Below, in pieces: positions 25,301-36,210 of a DNA stretch of 64,000 nt. Below the pieces are notes generated by a model. It saw only the letters and a list, made by a program, of their open reading frames with translations. It did no database searches and had not been told where the DNA came from. Source of the stretch: Sipunculus nudus (taxonomy: Eukaryota; Annelida; Sipuncula; Golfingiida; Sipunculidae); the NCBI GenBank assembly GCA_026874595.1, contig CM049306.1, positions 23,547,019-23,611,018 on the forward strand, given 5' to 3'. The stretch's first letter is position 1. Each line of letters begins with the position of its first letter. The translations under genes were made by a program, and so were the position numbers.

Positions 25301-28300
25301 CATCCAAGGTGGGGGCTGACGGTGAAAACTTCACCGCTCCTCGGCTAACGATATCCCGGCTATAAATTTTTGACTGTCCCCTTGGACCACAGATGTCAGT
25401 TCACATTTATGTATTTCATAATCACGGGTTAAAACTTCCCATGAGCGACAGCGAATACACACTTACCGTCGTCGTCAACATCTTTGACCATGTCTTTGAG
25501 TTCGGCGTCAGTGGGGTTTTGTCCTAACACCCTCATGGCGTCACCAAGTTCCTTCCCAGATATGCTCCCGTCATTGTTTTTGTCGAACATCTTGAAAGCG
25601 TCTTCAAAATCTGAAGAAAGAATGTCACGTGACTATTCCTGGAAACATGAAAGAACCACGAGATGTACGTACATGTCGCAAGGTTTTTGACAAAAATCTT
25701 TATAATCTAGAAAAGCTCTAGGTTTTCATCTTTTAGCGACAACTCAAAATCTGATTCATTTACAAAATAACGTTTTCCTGAGGAAACAGCATGAAAAAAA
25801 CAAACATACAAGGCCAAGTATCTTCATATTCTCACTTTTTCTGACCGGATATAACTAAGCCAAAAATCATTCTCTTTATCGATATCAAACAAGCATTTCA
25901 GAAGCGGATCCAGAGGGGGTCCAAATCCCCCTTTTTCAGCCGCCGCGACCTTTTTTTATAATGATTTCAGACCAATCTTTTACGGCCTGGACCCCCTTTT
26001 TCCGAACCTGGGGTGTTTTTTAGGTTATATCATTAGTATTCCTTGGTTGGACCTTTCCTATTTTCTAAATCCTGGATATGCCCCTGCATTTGGACATCAT
26101 TCTTTAATTGGCCACATCCTTTAATGGAGTATCACTTGTTTTCTTATTAGAGACTCAGGTAATTAAATGGGAAAAAATGGAGCCTTCTGTACATACAATT
26201 TGAGATTATAAACAACAGTCAACAATGGCTAACCAAAACACAGCTTCAGATGGCTTCTTCAGCTTTCTCATGAATATTGCTCGGATTCTGTGACATATGG
26301 TTTGCAAATGTTTTAAAAACAAAATTTTGAATTGTACACAGGTATGTATCGGTCCAAATGTGATGTAAATAACATAAACATGTACAAAATATAATAGCAT
26401 TCATTTATTCAAGAATGGTGCCCAAATGTATATAGCGGGTCACTCTGTGAAACTCTTTCACTTTGAAATTGTGAAGTTAGTCTCTCCAACAGACGCCAGA
26501 TGACGCTACTCCCGGTGTGCAACTACCTTTCTATCATGCTATAATCAATAATGCAGATTGCTATAGATAAAAACATGTTTCAAACATCTTAAGTGGGCGA
26601 TATTTATTAGTGTATTATGGTACAGAATAACGTGTCACTTGGGAAATAATATTACCACTAACTGTATGAATCATGAATGACAAGGAAGAGAAAAAAGGTC
26701 AATGACAATCGACAGTGTGGATCCCCCCGTCAGGACCCTCCCCTTATAATGTTGCAATTCATCGTAACTCTCCAGTAAGATCGGTTCACCTGCTAAGCTG
26801 CTTGACAAAGGCTGCACTTAATAGTTATGAATGGACCTGTCTCCATGTTGCTCTGTAATTGAATTAACAAGCAAATTCAAGGAATTTATGTCCCCCGCTT
26901 CCGCATTCAAGTCTGGGATGATTTTAAAGTCTGTGGTGACTAAGTGCAAATAGTTTACCATGCTCATTAGATGGCAGCACCTGGCAGTTACTGCAAAAAA
27001 AATCAAGTAATTTATGTCACCCGCTAGCGACACCTGTTGGTTATTAGTGATACTAAATGTGCCGATTCATCATATCAAACATGAAAGATGCTATTGTATT
27101 ATTCTCTTATCAGACAGACACAACAACACCAATCTCTCAAAGGTATGCATAAGAGCAATCACTGGTCCAAATCTGATTAAAGTCGGATAATATTTAGGAA
27201 AGTTGTCGCACGGAAACGAAAAGTAAAAAAAAGGACAGTCAGACAGACGGTCAGACGGACAGACCTACAGACACACCAAAATCAATGTCCCCCGTTCCTA
27301 CAAAAATATATGGGGGTGATAAAGATTACAGTTTCATAAGGTGTCACCCAATAACATTCCTGAAAAAATCATCAAAATCCGTTTATAACTTTTTGCTGAA
27401 ATTCAGGAACAGACACACAAACCAACGAAAGAGGGGAAAGCATAATACTTCTCTGGCATGGCGGAGATATAATAAATAAAAAAGGGGTGGGGAGAGGAAA
27501 AAAGCAATTAAATGGTATACCTGAAGTTACGGTAAACCTCAATTAAAGCAACTTAATATGCCCATATAGCAGTAGTTGAGTAACTTGCATTTTGGTTTAA
27601 CCAAGGGGTAAAGGGGGGTTGGGGGGCATGTTTGGTGAAAAAGATTATGGTGATGTATACCGTGCTTTCTGGATGTTTTATCAACTAGTTCTTTGGATTA
27701 CTGAGTTACATTGGTTGAATACTCACAGGTGTGGTGTGACAACTATGAGCTCAGCTATTCGCTGATTGGATCGATCCAACTATGTATGTGCTGAGTTTTT
27801 TTGTAGGAAGTCAAGGGGAGCAGGAACTCATATATCATCCTTGAATGATTGTTCAATTTTAAAATGAAACGAGTCTGCGATCATAAAACATGCTGAAATA
27901 ATAAGAACGCCATATGCACGTAATTAGGCTATAGGAGGAAAGAAAAACAAAGAATTGTTTGTAATGAATGTGACTTTACCGATTTTACGTTTTTAATAAA
28001 TGCTAAGGATTCAAAGCTTTAAAAGAGGACACGATTTACATATTTGTTCTGGTATTGTGAGTCTTATTTCTACCAGAGTTTTGACATAGTATTGAATCTT
28101 AACCGAATTGATTTTATTTTCAGTTAAATGCATTTAAGTGTATTTATCAAACACTATAATGTGTGCATGGGACATTCATTCACCCAGTCTCTGCTGTAAA
28201 CCATACTTTTCAGACAGTCCACACTTTATCAAACTTAAAACAATCCAATAAAGTATCTTTCTCTGTATTAAGAATTCACAACATAGGCTACCCGTATAGG

Positions 28301-28422
28301 GGAATGAATCCAAAATAGTTCACAATAAGTTGAACAAGAATAAAACTCTATAAGAGACATAAAAGGTTAGCTGGAATTAAATGATATATACCTTTGAGTT
28401 GTTCTGCCGTAAGGCCTTCCAT
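22296..28422 (-). CDS. Four-EF-hand calmodulin/troponin-C-like protein, five coding exons
   Basis: The protein should be a cytosolic calcium sensor of the calmodulin/troponin C superfamily, binding up to four Ca2+. The coding parts are 28392-28422, 25467-25610, 23439-23584, 22733-22832 and 22296-22324. They sum to 450 nt, giving 149 residues, the length of animal calmodulin. All introns are GT-AG and every join keeps frame (phases 1, 1, 0, 1). The EF loops are residues 20-31 ([12 protein letters not shown]), 56-67 ([12 protein letters not shown]), 94-105 ([12 protein letters not shown]) and 130-141 ([12 protein letters not shown]). Each has acidic or Asn ligands at 1/3/5, Gly at 6, Ile at 8 and Glu at 12. 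MRVLGQNPT after loop 1 is calmodulin-like, but the central linker ([16 protein letters not shown]) and C-terminus (FMQRV) differ from true calmodulin. It is therefore a calmodulin-like or invertebrate troponin-C-like paralogue, and I cannot say which. Introns 1-4 are about 2.8, 1.9, 0.6 and 0.4 kb. Confidence 0.95.
22733..22832 (-). CDS. EF-hand gene, coding exon 4 (most of EF-hand 4)
   Basis: The acceptor is ATCTCCCAG and the donor is AAAG|GTGCGT. It encodes residues 108-140 plus the first base of Glu-141. Reading through the donor would replace the position-12 Glu of loop 4 by Gly, which supports the splice. Confidence 0.93.
23439..23584 (-). CDS. EF-hand gene, coding exon 3 (rest of EF-hand 2, EF-hand 3)
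   Basis: The acceptor is GTTTTGGCAG and the donor is TTG|GTAGGT. The exon encodes residues 59-107, finishing loop 2 ([10 protein letters not shown]), the central linker and loop 3. It ends exactly between codons. Confidence 0.95.
24250..24905 (+). repeat. Dispersed 0.7-0.9 kb repeat, copy A (in intron 2 of the EF-hand gene)
   Basis: The segment matches 32545-33445 in order and orientation. Shared blocks include TCTAATACTTATAAAAGGA, CAATGTTCTCT, AAATAATTTTTAATGTACA, GCCGAACTGCCTT, CATTCCGGTTC and ACGAGCACAGCGCCA. It contains only a stub of the hAT-like MITE (about 24485-24519), at the place where copy B holds a longer MITE. No coding capacity was recognised. Short ORFs in both copies share peptides only because the DNA is shared. 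Confidence 0.85.
24485..24519 (-). mobile_element. MITE stub inside the dispersed repeat
   Basis: On the minus strand it begins CAGAAGCGGATCC, as in the intact MITEs, and stops after about 35 bases. The same junction occurs in the sister repeat at 33094, so insertion preceded the duplication and this copy was later deleted. Confidence 0.65.
25467..25610 (-). CDS. EF-hand gene, coding exon 2 (EF-hand 1, start of EF-hand 2)
   Basis: The acceptor is TTTCTTCAG and the donor is the consensus G|GTAAGT. The 144 nt encode residues 11-58, with the first complete calcium loop and the entering helix of EF-hand 2, ending in three Asp residues inside loop 2. Confidence 0.95.
25899..26086 (+). mobile_element. 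188-bp hAT-like MITE with 5-bp target duplication (EF-hand intron 1)
   Basis: Ends are CAGAAGCGGATCCAG and a mutated CTGGATATGCCCCTG, inverted repeats of about 15 bp. CATTT flanks both sides (25894-25898 and 26087-26091). Length equals that of the copy at 38722-38909. The termini beginning CAG and the 5-bp duplication point to a hAT-related non-autonomous element. The superfamily call is inference. No transposase is present in the window. Confidence 0.88.
26820..27325 (+). repeat. Dispersed repeat remnant with GACGGAC-type tract (EF-hand intron 1)
   Basis: Two related blocks (AAGGAATTTATGTCCCCCGC near 26878 and AAGTAATTTATGTCACCCGC near 27004) are followed by CAGACAGACGGTCAGACGGAC near 27240 and AATGTCCCCCGTTCC. 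The arrangement resembles the end of the 1.4-2.2 kb element. The boundaries are approximate. Confidence 0.55.
28392..28422 (-). CDS. EF-hand gene, coding exon 1
   Basis: It encodes [10 protein letters not shown] plus the first base of Asp-11. The ATG has G at -3 and G at +4, a good initiation context. The donor is AAAG|GTATAT. The short N-terminal helix before EF-hand 1 matches the calmodulin/troponin C layout. Confidence 0.9.
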
Positions 28423-28485
28423 AGCTGACGGATCTAGTGGTTACGTTCTTCGTAGCAATGTTTTGTGTTTTCCCGTGTAATGTCG

Positions 28486-28494
28486 ATATTTATG
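28486..28494 (-). promoter_or_regulatory. Candidate TATA-like element of the EF-hand gene
   Basis: On the minus strand this reads CATAAATAT, about 65-70 bases upstream of the ATG. It would place transcription start near 28455-28460, leaving a short leader. No transcript evidence is available, and an additional upstream non-coding exon cannot be excluded. Confidence 0.35.
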
Positions 28495-28499
28495 GAGCA

Positions 28500-30299
28500 G
28501 TATTATAGCTAACAGCTAGGTGTAATACCACTTGCGTTGTGTGAAAACACAGTGACTTAGTGACGCAGGTTATGTATGCATGATTAACACATTCCTCCAG
28601 ACAGACTCGGTTGTTAGGCAACTGGATTGGTCTGAAATCATAATAACAGCATAATTTGTACAATGCAACAATAAATCAATCCGCATGAGTAAACGTTTCG
28701 GAATGTGGTGTGTATAAAGGTTTGTAACAAATATGTGTGCGGATGTGTAAATTATAAGGTCAAACTCCGATACTCAAGTGTGAAATACAGCACTTATATT
28801 TACCACGTTTACAGGCTTTTATGATTATAAGATCCATGCATTTTGAAGGTGAACATCAAACGACGGTCAATTCCATAAATGTATTATAAATCATTATATT
28901 TGGATATTTCATAAAATGACACACGTTCAATATGCAAATACTTACCTGTGCTTCAAAAGTTTGCTCTGTCCTTCTCGCGGGGTTGGTGCATGTACAATTA
29001 ACCTTTTTAATTTGCTTCTGTGGTCAAATATTACTAGTTTGCTGTAATGTCCATGCAAGTACGCCGCGTTTTGTAGTAACGTACAGTGACGTCGACCAAG
29101 ACATCGATCTTCTTACTGCGGAAGTTGGCCACAGTAAGGGTCTCTTTACATACAAGTACATGAGCAATCCGTTTAAACATGCGGCGCCATGACGTCTTTT
29201 GGTTCAGCTCTCGGATTATGCATTACATGTTTAAGTGTCAGAAATAGAACGTTGAGGCTTTCGTATTGCAGGCCCCTGCGCGATGCATTCCTCTGCTTAA
29301 ATCCAGGAAACAAAAAGAAGAACAAGCCATGACGTTGAACGCATTGCCCACTAAGCTTTTCATTTCTTGTCAATAGATTCACAATAGGGTCAGCGCCCGA
29401 GTATTGGTAATCAACTGTGCGGAAACGGCAGAAAGTAGTCAAGCCATGACTTGTCCTGTAAGTGGCGTCAGTAATGGCATGGCTGTTGGATTAGTCGACA
29501 AACGGCGTCCGAACGTGTTCCGTATTGTCCCTATTGGTCAGATATAATACTTGGTCTCAGAGATTATGTTTATTAAGCAAAAACAGGTAGTTTCTGAGGC
29601 ACTGCGGGTATCAATTTTGAGCCCCGTATGATAACTGTTTATTATAATTTTCAGTAGAAAATCTCCATAAATTGTCCTTTTATTGTGGTCTGCCTTTACT
29701 TAAGCAAACCCCGGGCAGTTAACCCACGTGACAGTTACCCCAGACGATTACCAACCGGTCGATTTCCTCCAAGAAAATTACCCCCTGCTACAGCTTATTG
29801 CATATATACGCAGAATATACTGTTAAATGTATACATTAACAAAAAATAAAGTTCCATTTAATGTATACAATTATAGGAGTTAAAATAAAAAAAGGGTTTA
29901 AACTAAAAATGGAATTAAATTATATATCATAATTTCATGATTTGTTTGTTATTGTTATGATGCTTGTATATAAACTGGCTTTATAGCGAGTCTATAATAA
30001 GTGTCAGATAATGTAAGATAGGCTGCCTCCTGTGCCCTGGACCTTGTAGTTTATGGATATATTGGATTATTTGCAAGGCATTTCCTACATCTTGGCCATA
30101 TACTGAACATTTAATGTAATGATTTTCTTTGTTAAATAATCTCACGTTTTTGTATTGTTTTGTATTATACATTTTTTTTTAGAAAAGCCATGATTGAAAT
30201 ACACATTGAAAGCAACATAAAAAAAATATCGCCCATCATATTATTCTCAAATTCAACTACCACTTTCAAATGTATGTTCTAAACCGGGAGTAATTGTCC
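28500..30299. other. Upstream flank of the EF-hand gene, no further gene recognised
   Basis: A locally GC-richer section (28930-29530) carries short overlapping ORFs on both strands without support. No tandem repeat is visible until the G run at 30300. Confidence 0.5.
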
Positions 30300-30372
30300 G
30301 GGGGGGGGGGGGGGGTAATTGTCTCGGGAATAGTTGTCCTGGGGGTAGTTGTCTGGAGGGGGGGGTCGTTCA
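30300..30372. repeat. Poly(G)16 run and related G-rich TAATTGTC units
   Basis: After TAATTGTCC and a G16 run, the motif TAATTGTCTCGGG, TAGTTGTCCTGGG and TAGTTGTCTGGAGG recurs at about 20-bp spacing. The string TAATTGTCTGGGG is also the end of the element at 62907, so this may be a worn end of the same family. Confidence 0.6.
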
Positions 30373-30606
30373 AGGTTATGTATGACTCATCTTTTGACAC
30401 TGATCCACCAAGTAGAAAGCAAAAGATGTAACCAAAGTTGATCATACTCTGATTGATATACTACGTTTGTAGCGTAAAATCTTTATCTTCGAAAAGCAGG
30501 GGGATGATTACATTGATCATCCCTTCTAGCTGAAAAATTCGGAGATATACCCCCCCTGACGCCCCTGGGAAGGAGGTATATACATGAATTAACAAGATAT
30601 TTCTTG

Positions 30607-31518
30607 CCATAGTATCCCCAGACAATTACTCCCCCCCCCCCCCTCCTTTAAGAAACAGGCGCCATATCTTCAGCAGCATATACTGACACTTGGCAAGCGA
30701 ATTTGGTTCTTCCGTCTATCAACTTAAGAAACAATATTTTCACCAAATATTGGGGCTAATACATGAATCACCCTTGAGAAAAGAGCGTTAATTTATTCTA
30801 CAAAAACTGGAAGGTAGGTGGCGCCACCTGTCTGGTTTACGAGAAATTTTTCCAAGATGGATAGATATGCCAAATTTAAGACCAATACCTTGAACATATC
30901 CGAAAATTTGAGCAATTTTCACCCAATGCACATGTATAGATTGAGGCCACGCCAAAACGATTGCGGATTACGCCACCAGTTTAGTACAAGATGGAGGAGT
31001 CCAAGATCTATGGATATGCACATTTTCAGGCCAATAGGGCAAATCACTCCTCAGGAAAGGGGATTAATTTATTCGACAAAAACAGGAAGGTAGGTGGCGC
31101 CACATGTCTGGTTTACGAGAAAACTTTCCAAGATGGATGAACATGCCAAATTTCAGACCAAAACCTTGAACCACTCTGGAGATATGAGCATTTTTACCGA
31201 AATCAAACGTACGGATGGACGCCACACAATTACGATTGCAGATAGCGCCACCAGTCGTGAATACAAGATGGAGGTATCCAAGATCAATGGACATGCACAA
31301 TTTCAGCCCAATCTGTCTATTAGTTTTTGACTTAATTTGCTCTTAGTACTGTTACGTGTCATGATCCCAATTTAAATAGGCTTCGTCCTCTCACCCATAT
31401 CTATCCACATGTCAAGTTTGATAAAGATCCGTAAAATATCGCGTCCAAACGAAATCTCTGCGGCGGCGGCGGCGCGACCGTGCTTTAACCATAGTATCCC
31501 GACTTTGTCTCGGGATAC
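30607..31518 (+). mobile_element. Tandem-repeat element with terminal hairpin, short copy
   Basis: The 912-bp segment matches 60903-62907 in reverse orientation. It begins CCATAGTATCCCC and ends with a perfect 9-bp stem (GTATCCCGA, 31494-31502; TCGGGATAC, 31510-31518) around a 7-base loop. CCATAGTATCCC occurs at both ends as a direct repeat (30607-30618 and 31489-31500). Inside are about two 276-bp units, each with two related halves carrying GTGGCGCCAC-like cores. Internal tandem cores plus one terminal hairpin fit Helentron-associated (HINE) or pearl-like non-autonomous elements. This class is inferred. ORFs across it (30818-31330) only read the repeat. Confidence 0.82.
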
Positions 31519-32044
31519 AATGATTGGATTAAAATCGAACAAAGAAACATGATATGATACATGGGAATTATATGTCGCATAACTAAATGGCTTCATCCTG
31601 AAAAACTGCTCTGTCTATAAAACTCAAAATAATAGTGTATTATTAAAGAACTGTGTTTAATTTATACAATACATATAAGGACAAATGTTATTTAAAAGTT
31701 CAAATCTTGTGTTTTCTAAATTATGGGAATTATTTAAGATGTTAAGTAGCCATTATGTAGTTAATTTACTACGATATTTGAGTCCAAGAAATAAAATTGA
31801 TAGCGTAGCTGATATATTTCTTTGTAAATCAGGGAATATTCAGAGACCATATATGAACTGGATAGTTTTCAGTTTCAGTTTCAGAGCTTTTATTAAAAGG
31901 AAATTCTAAAAACCATACATACATAAACCCATTCTGTTATAAGGGTAAAAATCGGGGAAAAAATAGTTGTGATTCAGAGTTTGATAAAAAAATTAAATAA
32001 GAGGCGCAAACTTCATCACTTTAAATGACCCTGATGGTTATATC
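31519..32044. other. No gene recognised
   Basis: AT-rich sequence. An ORF at 31685-31909 has no support. Confidence 0.55.
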
Positions 32045-32226
32045 AATACAATACAATACCATACCATACAATACCAAAATTACATACAATACAAAACAAT
32101 ACAAAACAATACAATACCATACCATACCATACCATACCATACAAAACAATGCAATACAAAACAATACAAATAATACAAAACAATACAATACAATACAATA
32201 CAATACAATACAATACAATACAATTT
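32045..32226. repeat. (ACAAT)n pentanucleotide repeat
   Basis: About 180 bp of ATACA/CAATA units with ATACC and AAAAC variants, purest at the right end. Long ORFs on both strands are low-complexity translations of it. Confidence 0.97.
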
Positions 32227-32335
32227 ATTGGCTCTTGACAATACAAAATTGCATGGAGCACCAGTATGATATTAATAAAGAAACATAATAAAAAATTACA
32301 TCAGACTAGGTTTTTTATTATGTCCAACATTGATA

Positions 32336-32338
<3 letters not shown>

Positions 32339-32371
<33 letters not shown>
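32339..32371. repeat. (TA)n microsatellite
   Basis: An alternating AT run of about 33 bp, trailing into CATACACACA. Confidence 0.95.
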
Positions 32372-32377
<6 letters not shown>

Positions 32378-32544
32378 CATACACACATAAAATAGATTAT
32401 AAATTTATTTATAGAAAAAGGAATAACATGTATGTATACATATATTCTATTAACTTTCCTTGAGATAAATTCTGCAGTATATATTATTAATATTGAAAAG
32501 TTTCTGTGACGTGTATGTGTGATATTCATTGGTCCAGTCACTGG

Positions 32545-33445
32545 ACATTTATTTGTATCTAATACTTATAAAAGGAATTCGGTTCATGTTTGTACGCATT
32601 GTTCTCTAAAACCGCGTTGTGTACAATATTGTGCCATACATCATTTTAAAGGTAATTATCCCCGCATTGACATAAGCGATATGAAAATAAATAATTTTTA
32701 ATATACATATAATTTTGAGTGATTTTTCCGCATTTTTACCGAGCACAGCCGAACTGCCTTCGGCAATCACCGGAATGCGTGCGTCGTGGTCACTTAACCT
32801 CTCACACTAAGGACTATTTTTCATAGAAATAACGCTTGCTTTCAATGAGGGATTTGACCCACGTGCGTGGTCAGTAAAAGAGAAAAACACATGTTTCTTG
32901 CTTTATGAAAGGAGAATTCAACCCAGGAGGATTAATGACAAAACCTAAATCAAGGTCCCAATTTCAGGAACAGGGCTGGGGTGGTGTCGGGGATTTCAGG
33001 CCTCAAAATTAGTCTGATACGATGAAAAAAAGGTTTTGGTGGCTGAAAATGGGATACGGACCTACTGCATGGAGTCCCGCTGAGTCCGCTTCTGCATTAT
33101 GATGTATGCATATTTCTGTTTCAATCTTCAGGAACAGTTTCCTTGCAACGTACATTTAATTATCTTTAATGTGTTCGTCACATCAACCTGTTCTTTATAC
33201 GTCCAACGATAGAAAACAGTCAAATATCAACGAAACACAGTATGCCTCCGCGTCTCATTCCGGTTCGCAAAGTAAACCATCACTGACCAGGTCTTTAAAG
33301 TAAACATACCGGGATGTGATTTTTTCCGCGAGCACAGCGCCACAAACTAACATTAAAAAATTATTTGTATATATATTTCTCAGTAAATATATCTCCTAAA
33401 CCGCGGTAAAAAGCCCGGTATACCGGGTTTATAAGCTAGTTTGTG
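32545..33445 (+). repeat. Dispersed 0.7-0.9 kb repeat, copy B
   Basis: Same-orientation partner of 24250-24905, longer because it retains most of a MITE (about 32905-33094). The sister matches continue on both sides of that insertion, down to the GCGAGCACAGCGCCA block near 33330. A 14-bp palindrome CCCGGTATACCGGG lies near 33413. Confidence 0.85.
32905..33094 (-). mobile_element. hAT-like MITE nested in dispersed repeat copy B
   Basis: Read from 33094 on the minus strand it starts CAGAAGCGGACTCAG and aligns internally with the intact elements (CAGCCACCAAAACC, TTAGGTTTTGTCATTA). The far terminus is degenerate, so its right limit is approximate. Confidence 0.75.
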
Positions 33446-34930
33446 ATAAACAGAGGCATTTTGACTCTTCCAATGCATTTAGTGTCAGATAAACTGACAG
33501 ATGGCGCCCTTGTTTGGAATAAGTATTTCCTCTTTCCCCGAGCATCACAGTCGCGAGACAAGCGGTATCAGAATCGACCCATGCTCACAGTCTGACATTT
33601 GTATACCGTATTCTGGTCTAAGCTCATATTTATACATAAATTAAGCAAAAGTATATACTAGTTAATTGCAAACATACACATCATTATTTGAACAAATCAA
33701 TTTATCATACGAGGTTTTGCCGCTGTTTGGTTTTAAAGTCTGATTCGTAGTTTTATGTTCTTCCCCCCTATTATCATGCGATGAAATATTTGTTTTTTTT
33801 TCTTGGTAAATATTATAACTATTTTCTTAACTAATAATACGATAAAGATGATGATGATGATTATAATTATTACTGTTAATGCTATTCTATTATTATTATT
33901 ATTATTGTTTTTATTATTTTTATTATTATAATGTCTTTTCATATCCTATGACTCTCACCTCTGGTTGTTTAAGAGACATGTAAAGGCACTCACAAGGTGG
34001 TTTCAAATGATTATTATTTTATTTTTCCTGTTGAAAATGCTACATGAACTATGTGAAGAATCACAAGAGTGGTCACAAGAAAAGGACTGTAAAATGTACA
34101 GCCAGATAAGACTTACTCAGTGGGAAGGTATCTGTTCAGACAATAAGCCACAACCTTTTAAAGTTGTTTATGTGAACAACCGTACCTTGACCTGCGTGTA
34201 ATCCATAAGCCAAGGCTTATCTTCTCTAACAGCACTAAATCCAAGCGGATTTATCACGTGATCTCTTATCCGCTTATCGTCTGCTACCTTCCACACCTGT
34301 CAGAAAAGAAACATTTAACAGTTTGCGAAAAGAGGATTTTAGAACAGAGGATGTTCTGAACCCTGGCCTTGGGTAATAAGTGTGCCGGAAGTGAAGAAAG
34401 ACTTTATACACTTAATCATGCAAAAGTAAATCGCAAAAAAATGGCGAGAAACGCGAAATTCAGCTCCGTTTTAAGGCATTGAGGTATATCTTTATATTTT
34501 ACATATTTCTTGATCCAAACAGTGAAGGCACCCGCCCCGCCCCTTGTACCCCCTTAACCCTTCCCTGGAACGACATTCAGCCCGGGTAAACTTAACAGTT
34601 ATGTAAGTAGTACACTTATATATATCGCATGGTCTTTCCTGGCTGATAATGCTTGATAAGTGATAAACCAGGACAGATATCTAGCTCCGCCCACATGTCA
34701 GTCACATCTTTTCGCCATGTTTATAAAATGCACCTTAAACAGGTATAAAATCGAACGCACATTTTTACTAGTATATATACATTGATAATAAAACTGGATA
34801 CAAATGAAGGTAAAAGACAGTGTTAAAAACCAAATATTTCATAATAAAGAGTATGATGTAAAAAAGGATTTGTCTTAAAAGGTAAAATGTTATAAGTATA
34901 TTGCATAAAGTAATAGTCTGGTCTCTGCAG
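33446..34930. other. No gene recognised; ATT-rich stretch at 33888-33932
   Basis: It contains a short (TTA)n tract and AT-rich DNA. TATAAAA-like strings at 34719 and 34743 lie upstream of the exon-like island at 34931 but are not evidence on their own. Confidence 0.5.
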
Positions 34931-35151
34931 CAGTTTGAGACCATCTTGACCATCTCATTGGACAACACATGGCAGACGTCTCAGCAGAGGACAGTCAACT
35001 CTCGTGCGACGTAGATGTACGAGACCAGCACTTGTCCGGTGACGGTACCAGCAGACGTCCCCGGCAGGAACTGTCAAGCAGACGACATCTTCATAAATCA
35101 GATTTAAAAGGCAGTATCTAACAGACGAAGTCATCGGTTATGCATATCCAG
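34931..35151 (+). other. Exon-like island, possibly a UTR or non-coding exon
   Basis: A clearly GC-richer block sits between an acceptor-like TCTGGTCTCTGCAG and the strong donor CCAG|GTAGGT. An ATG at 34969 opens a 50-codon frame (MADVSAEDSQLSCDVD...) that stops at 35121 inside the block. No frame is open throughout, so a coding internal exon is excluded. A 5' UTR exon with a short upstream ORF remains possible. Confidence 0.25.
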
Positions 35152-36204
35152 GTAGGTCATCCTTTATTCATGAAGTTATATATTTATATATTTGTGTGTG
35201 TGTATATATATATATATACATACATATGTATATATGTTCCTTTATAGACAATTTGTATATAAAGAATTCTTAATATTTGATAATCAGTCTAATATTTCAA
35301 TGTATTTAAAAACAAAAAACATGCACAAACGGAATTTTGTTTATTACTAAGCAGGGATGAATTTGCAACGGCGCTCACACATACATTCACACAGGCACAA
35401 GCGCTCTTTGGAGAATGTTCTTTACACATGTGACATCAAAGGTTGTCATCGTTATATATGAAAATAAATATATGAATGTTTACTGCTTGTACATATAGGC
35501 GTGTGAACATTATTTTCGTTGAGGGCGAAGTGGTTTTGGGGTGGGGGCAGAGGGTTGTAAGATATGGGGGGGGGGGCAGAGACGTTTGCAAGACAAAAAT
35601 CCATATAGAAGAATAATAACCAGGGGAAACCCCGTAGGAAAAGACTGTTTGGGGAAGGGATGTGGAAGGGTACCGGCCAATGGCCCATAAAAAATGTTTA
35701 AGGAGAAAATATATATTTCAGTTAACTTTACACTATTAAAATTTAAGACTGGAAAATATAGAGGGGGGGGGGGGGCAAACTATACCATTCCCCCCCCCCC
35801 AAAAAAAAAACAACTTTTATGTTGGAGGGTAATCGTCCCCTTTACAACCCCCCCCCCCCCCTTTCTCGCGCCTATAACTGAGAGTAAGGCAGTAAAGATT
35901 CAAAATTTATACTGCTTGAGGAGCCCCTGGGCTAAGCATCTTGATGCTCTAAATGCCCCGAGGTGCTCGGAGAGCGTAAATCATTTTCAGTCAGTCAGTT
36001 TCATCTGGGTCAGCTTAGAGGTCAAGTAGTTCATCTTTACTGATTGAAGAGTATTGTGGAGTGACCACAGCAGATGACCGGTCAACAGGATCTATCCATC
36101 AAGCAGACTCCCTCGGGATGAACAGGAAAGTGACCCTGTCATAATATGTGTACTTGCCCGGCCGGACAGGCCGAGTCACTCTGTAGAAAAGATCTGTTGC
36201 AGGT
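35152..36204. other. Region of clustered poly(G)/poly(C) runs, no gene recognised
   Basis: G or C runs of 11-14 bases occur at 35566, 35763, 35790 and 35848. Proline- and glycine-rich ORFs here are translations of these runs. Confidence 0.6.
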
Positions 36205-36210
36205 CGGAGA

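Noticed and set aside
32021-32288. Long low-complexity ORFs on both strands
   Set aside because: They are translations of the (ACAAT)n pentanucleotide repeat.
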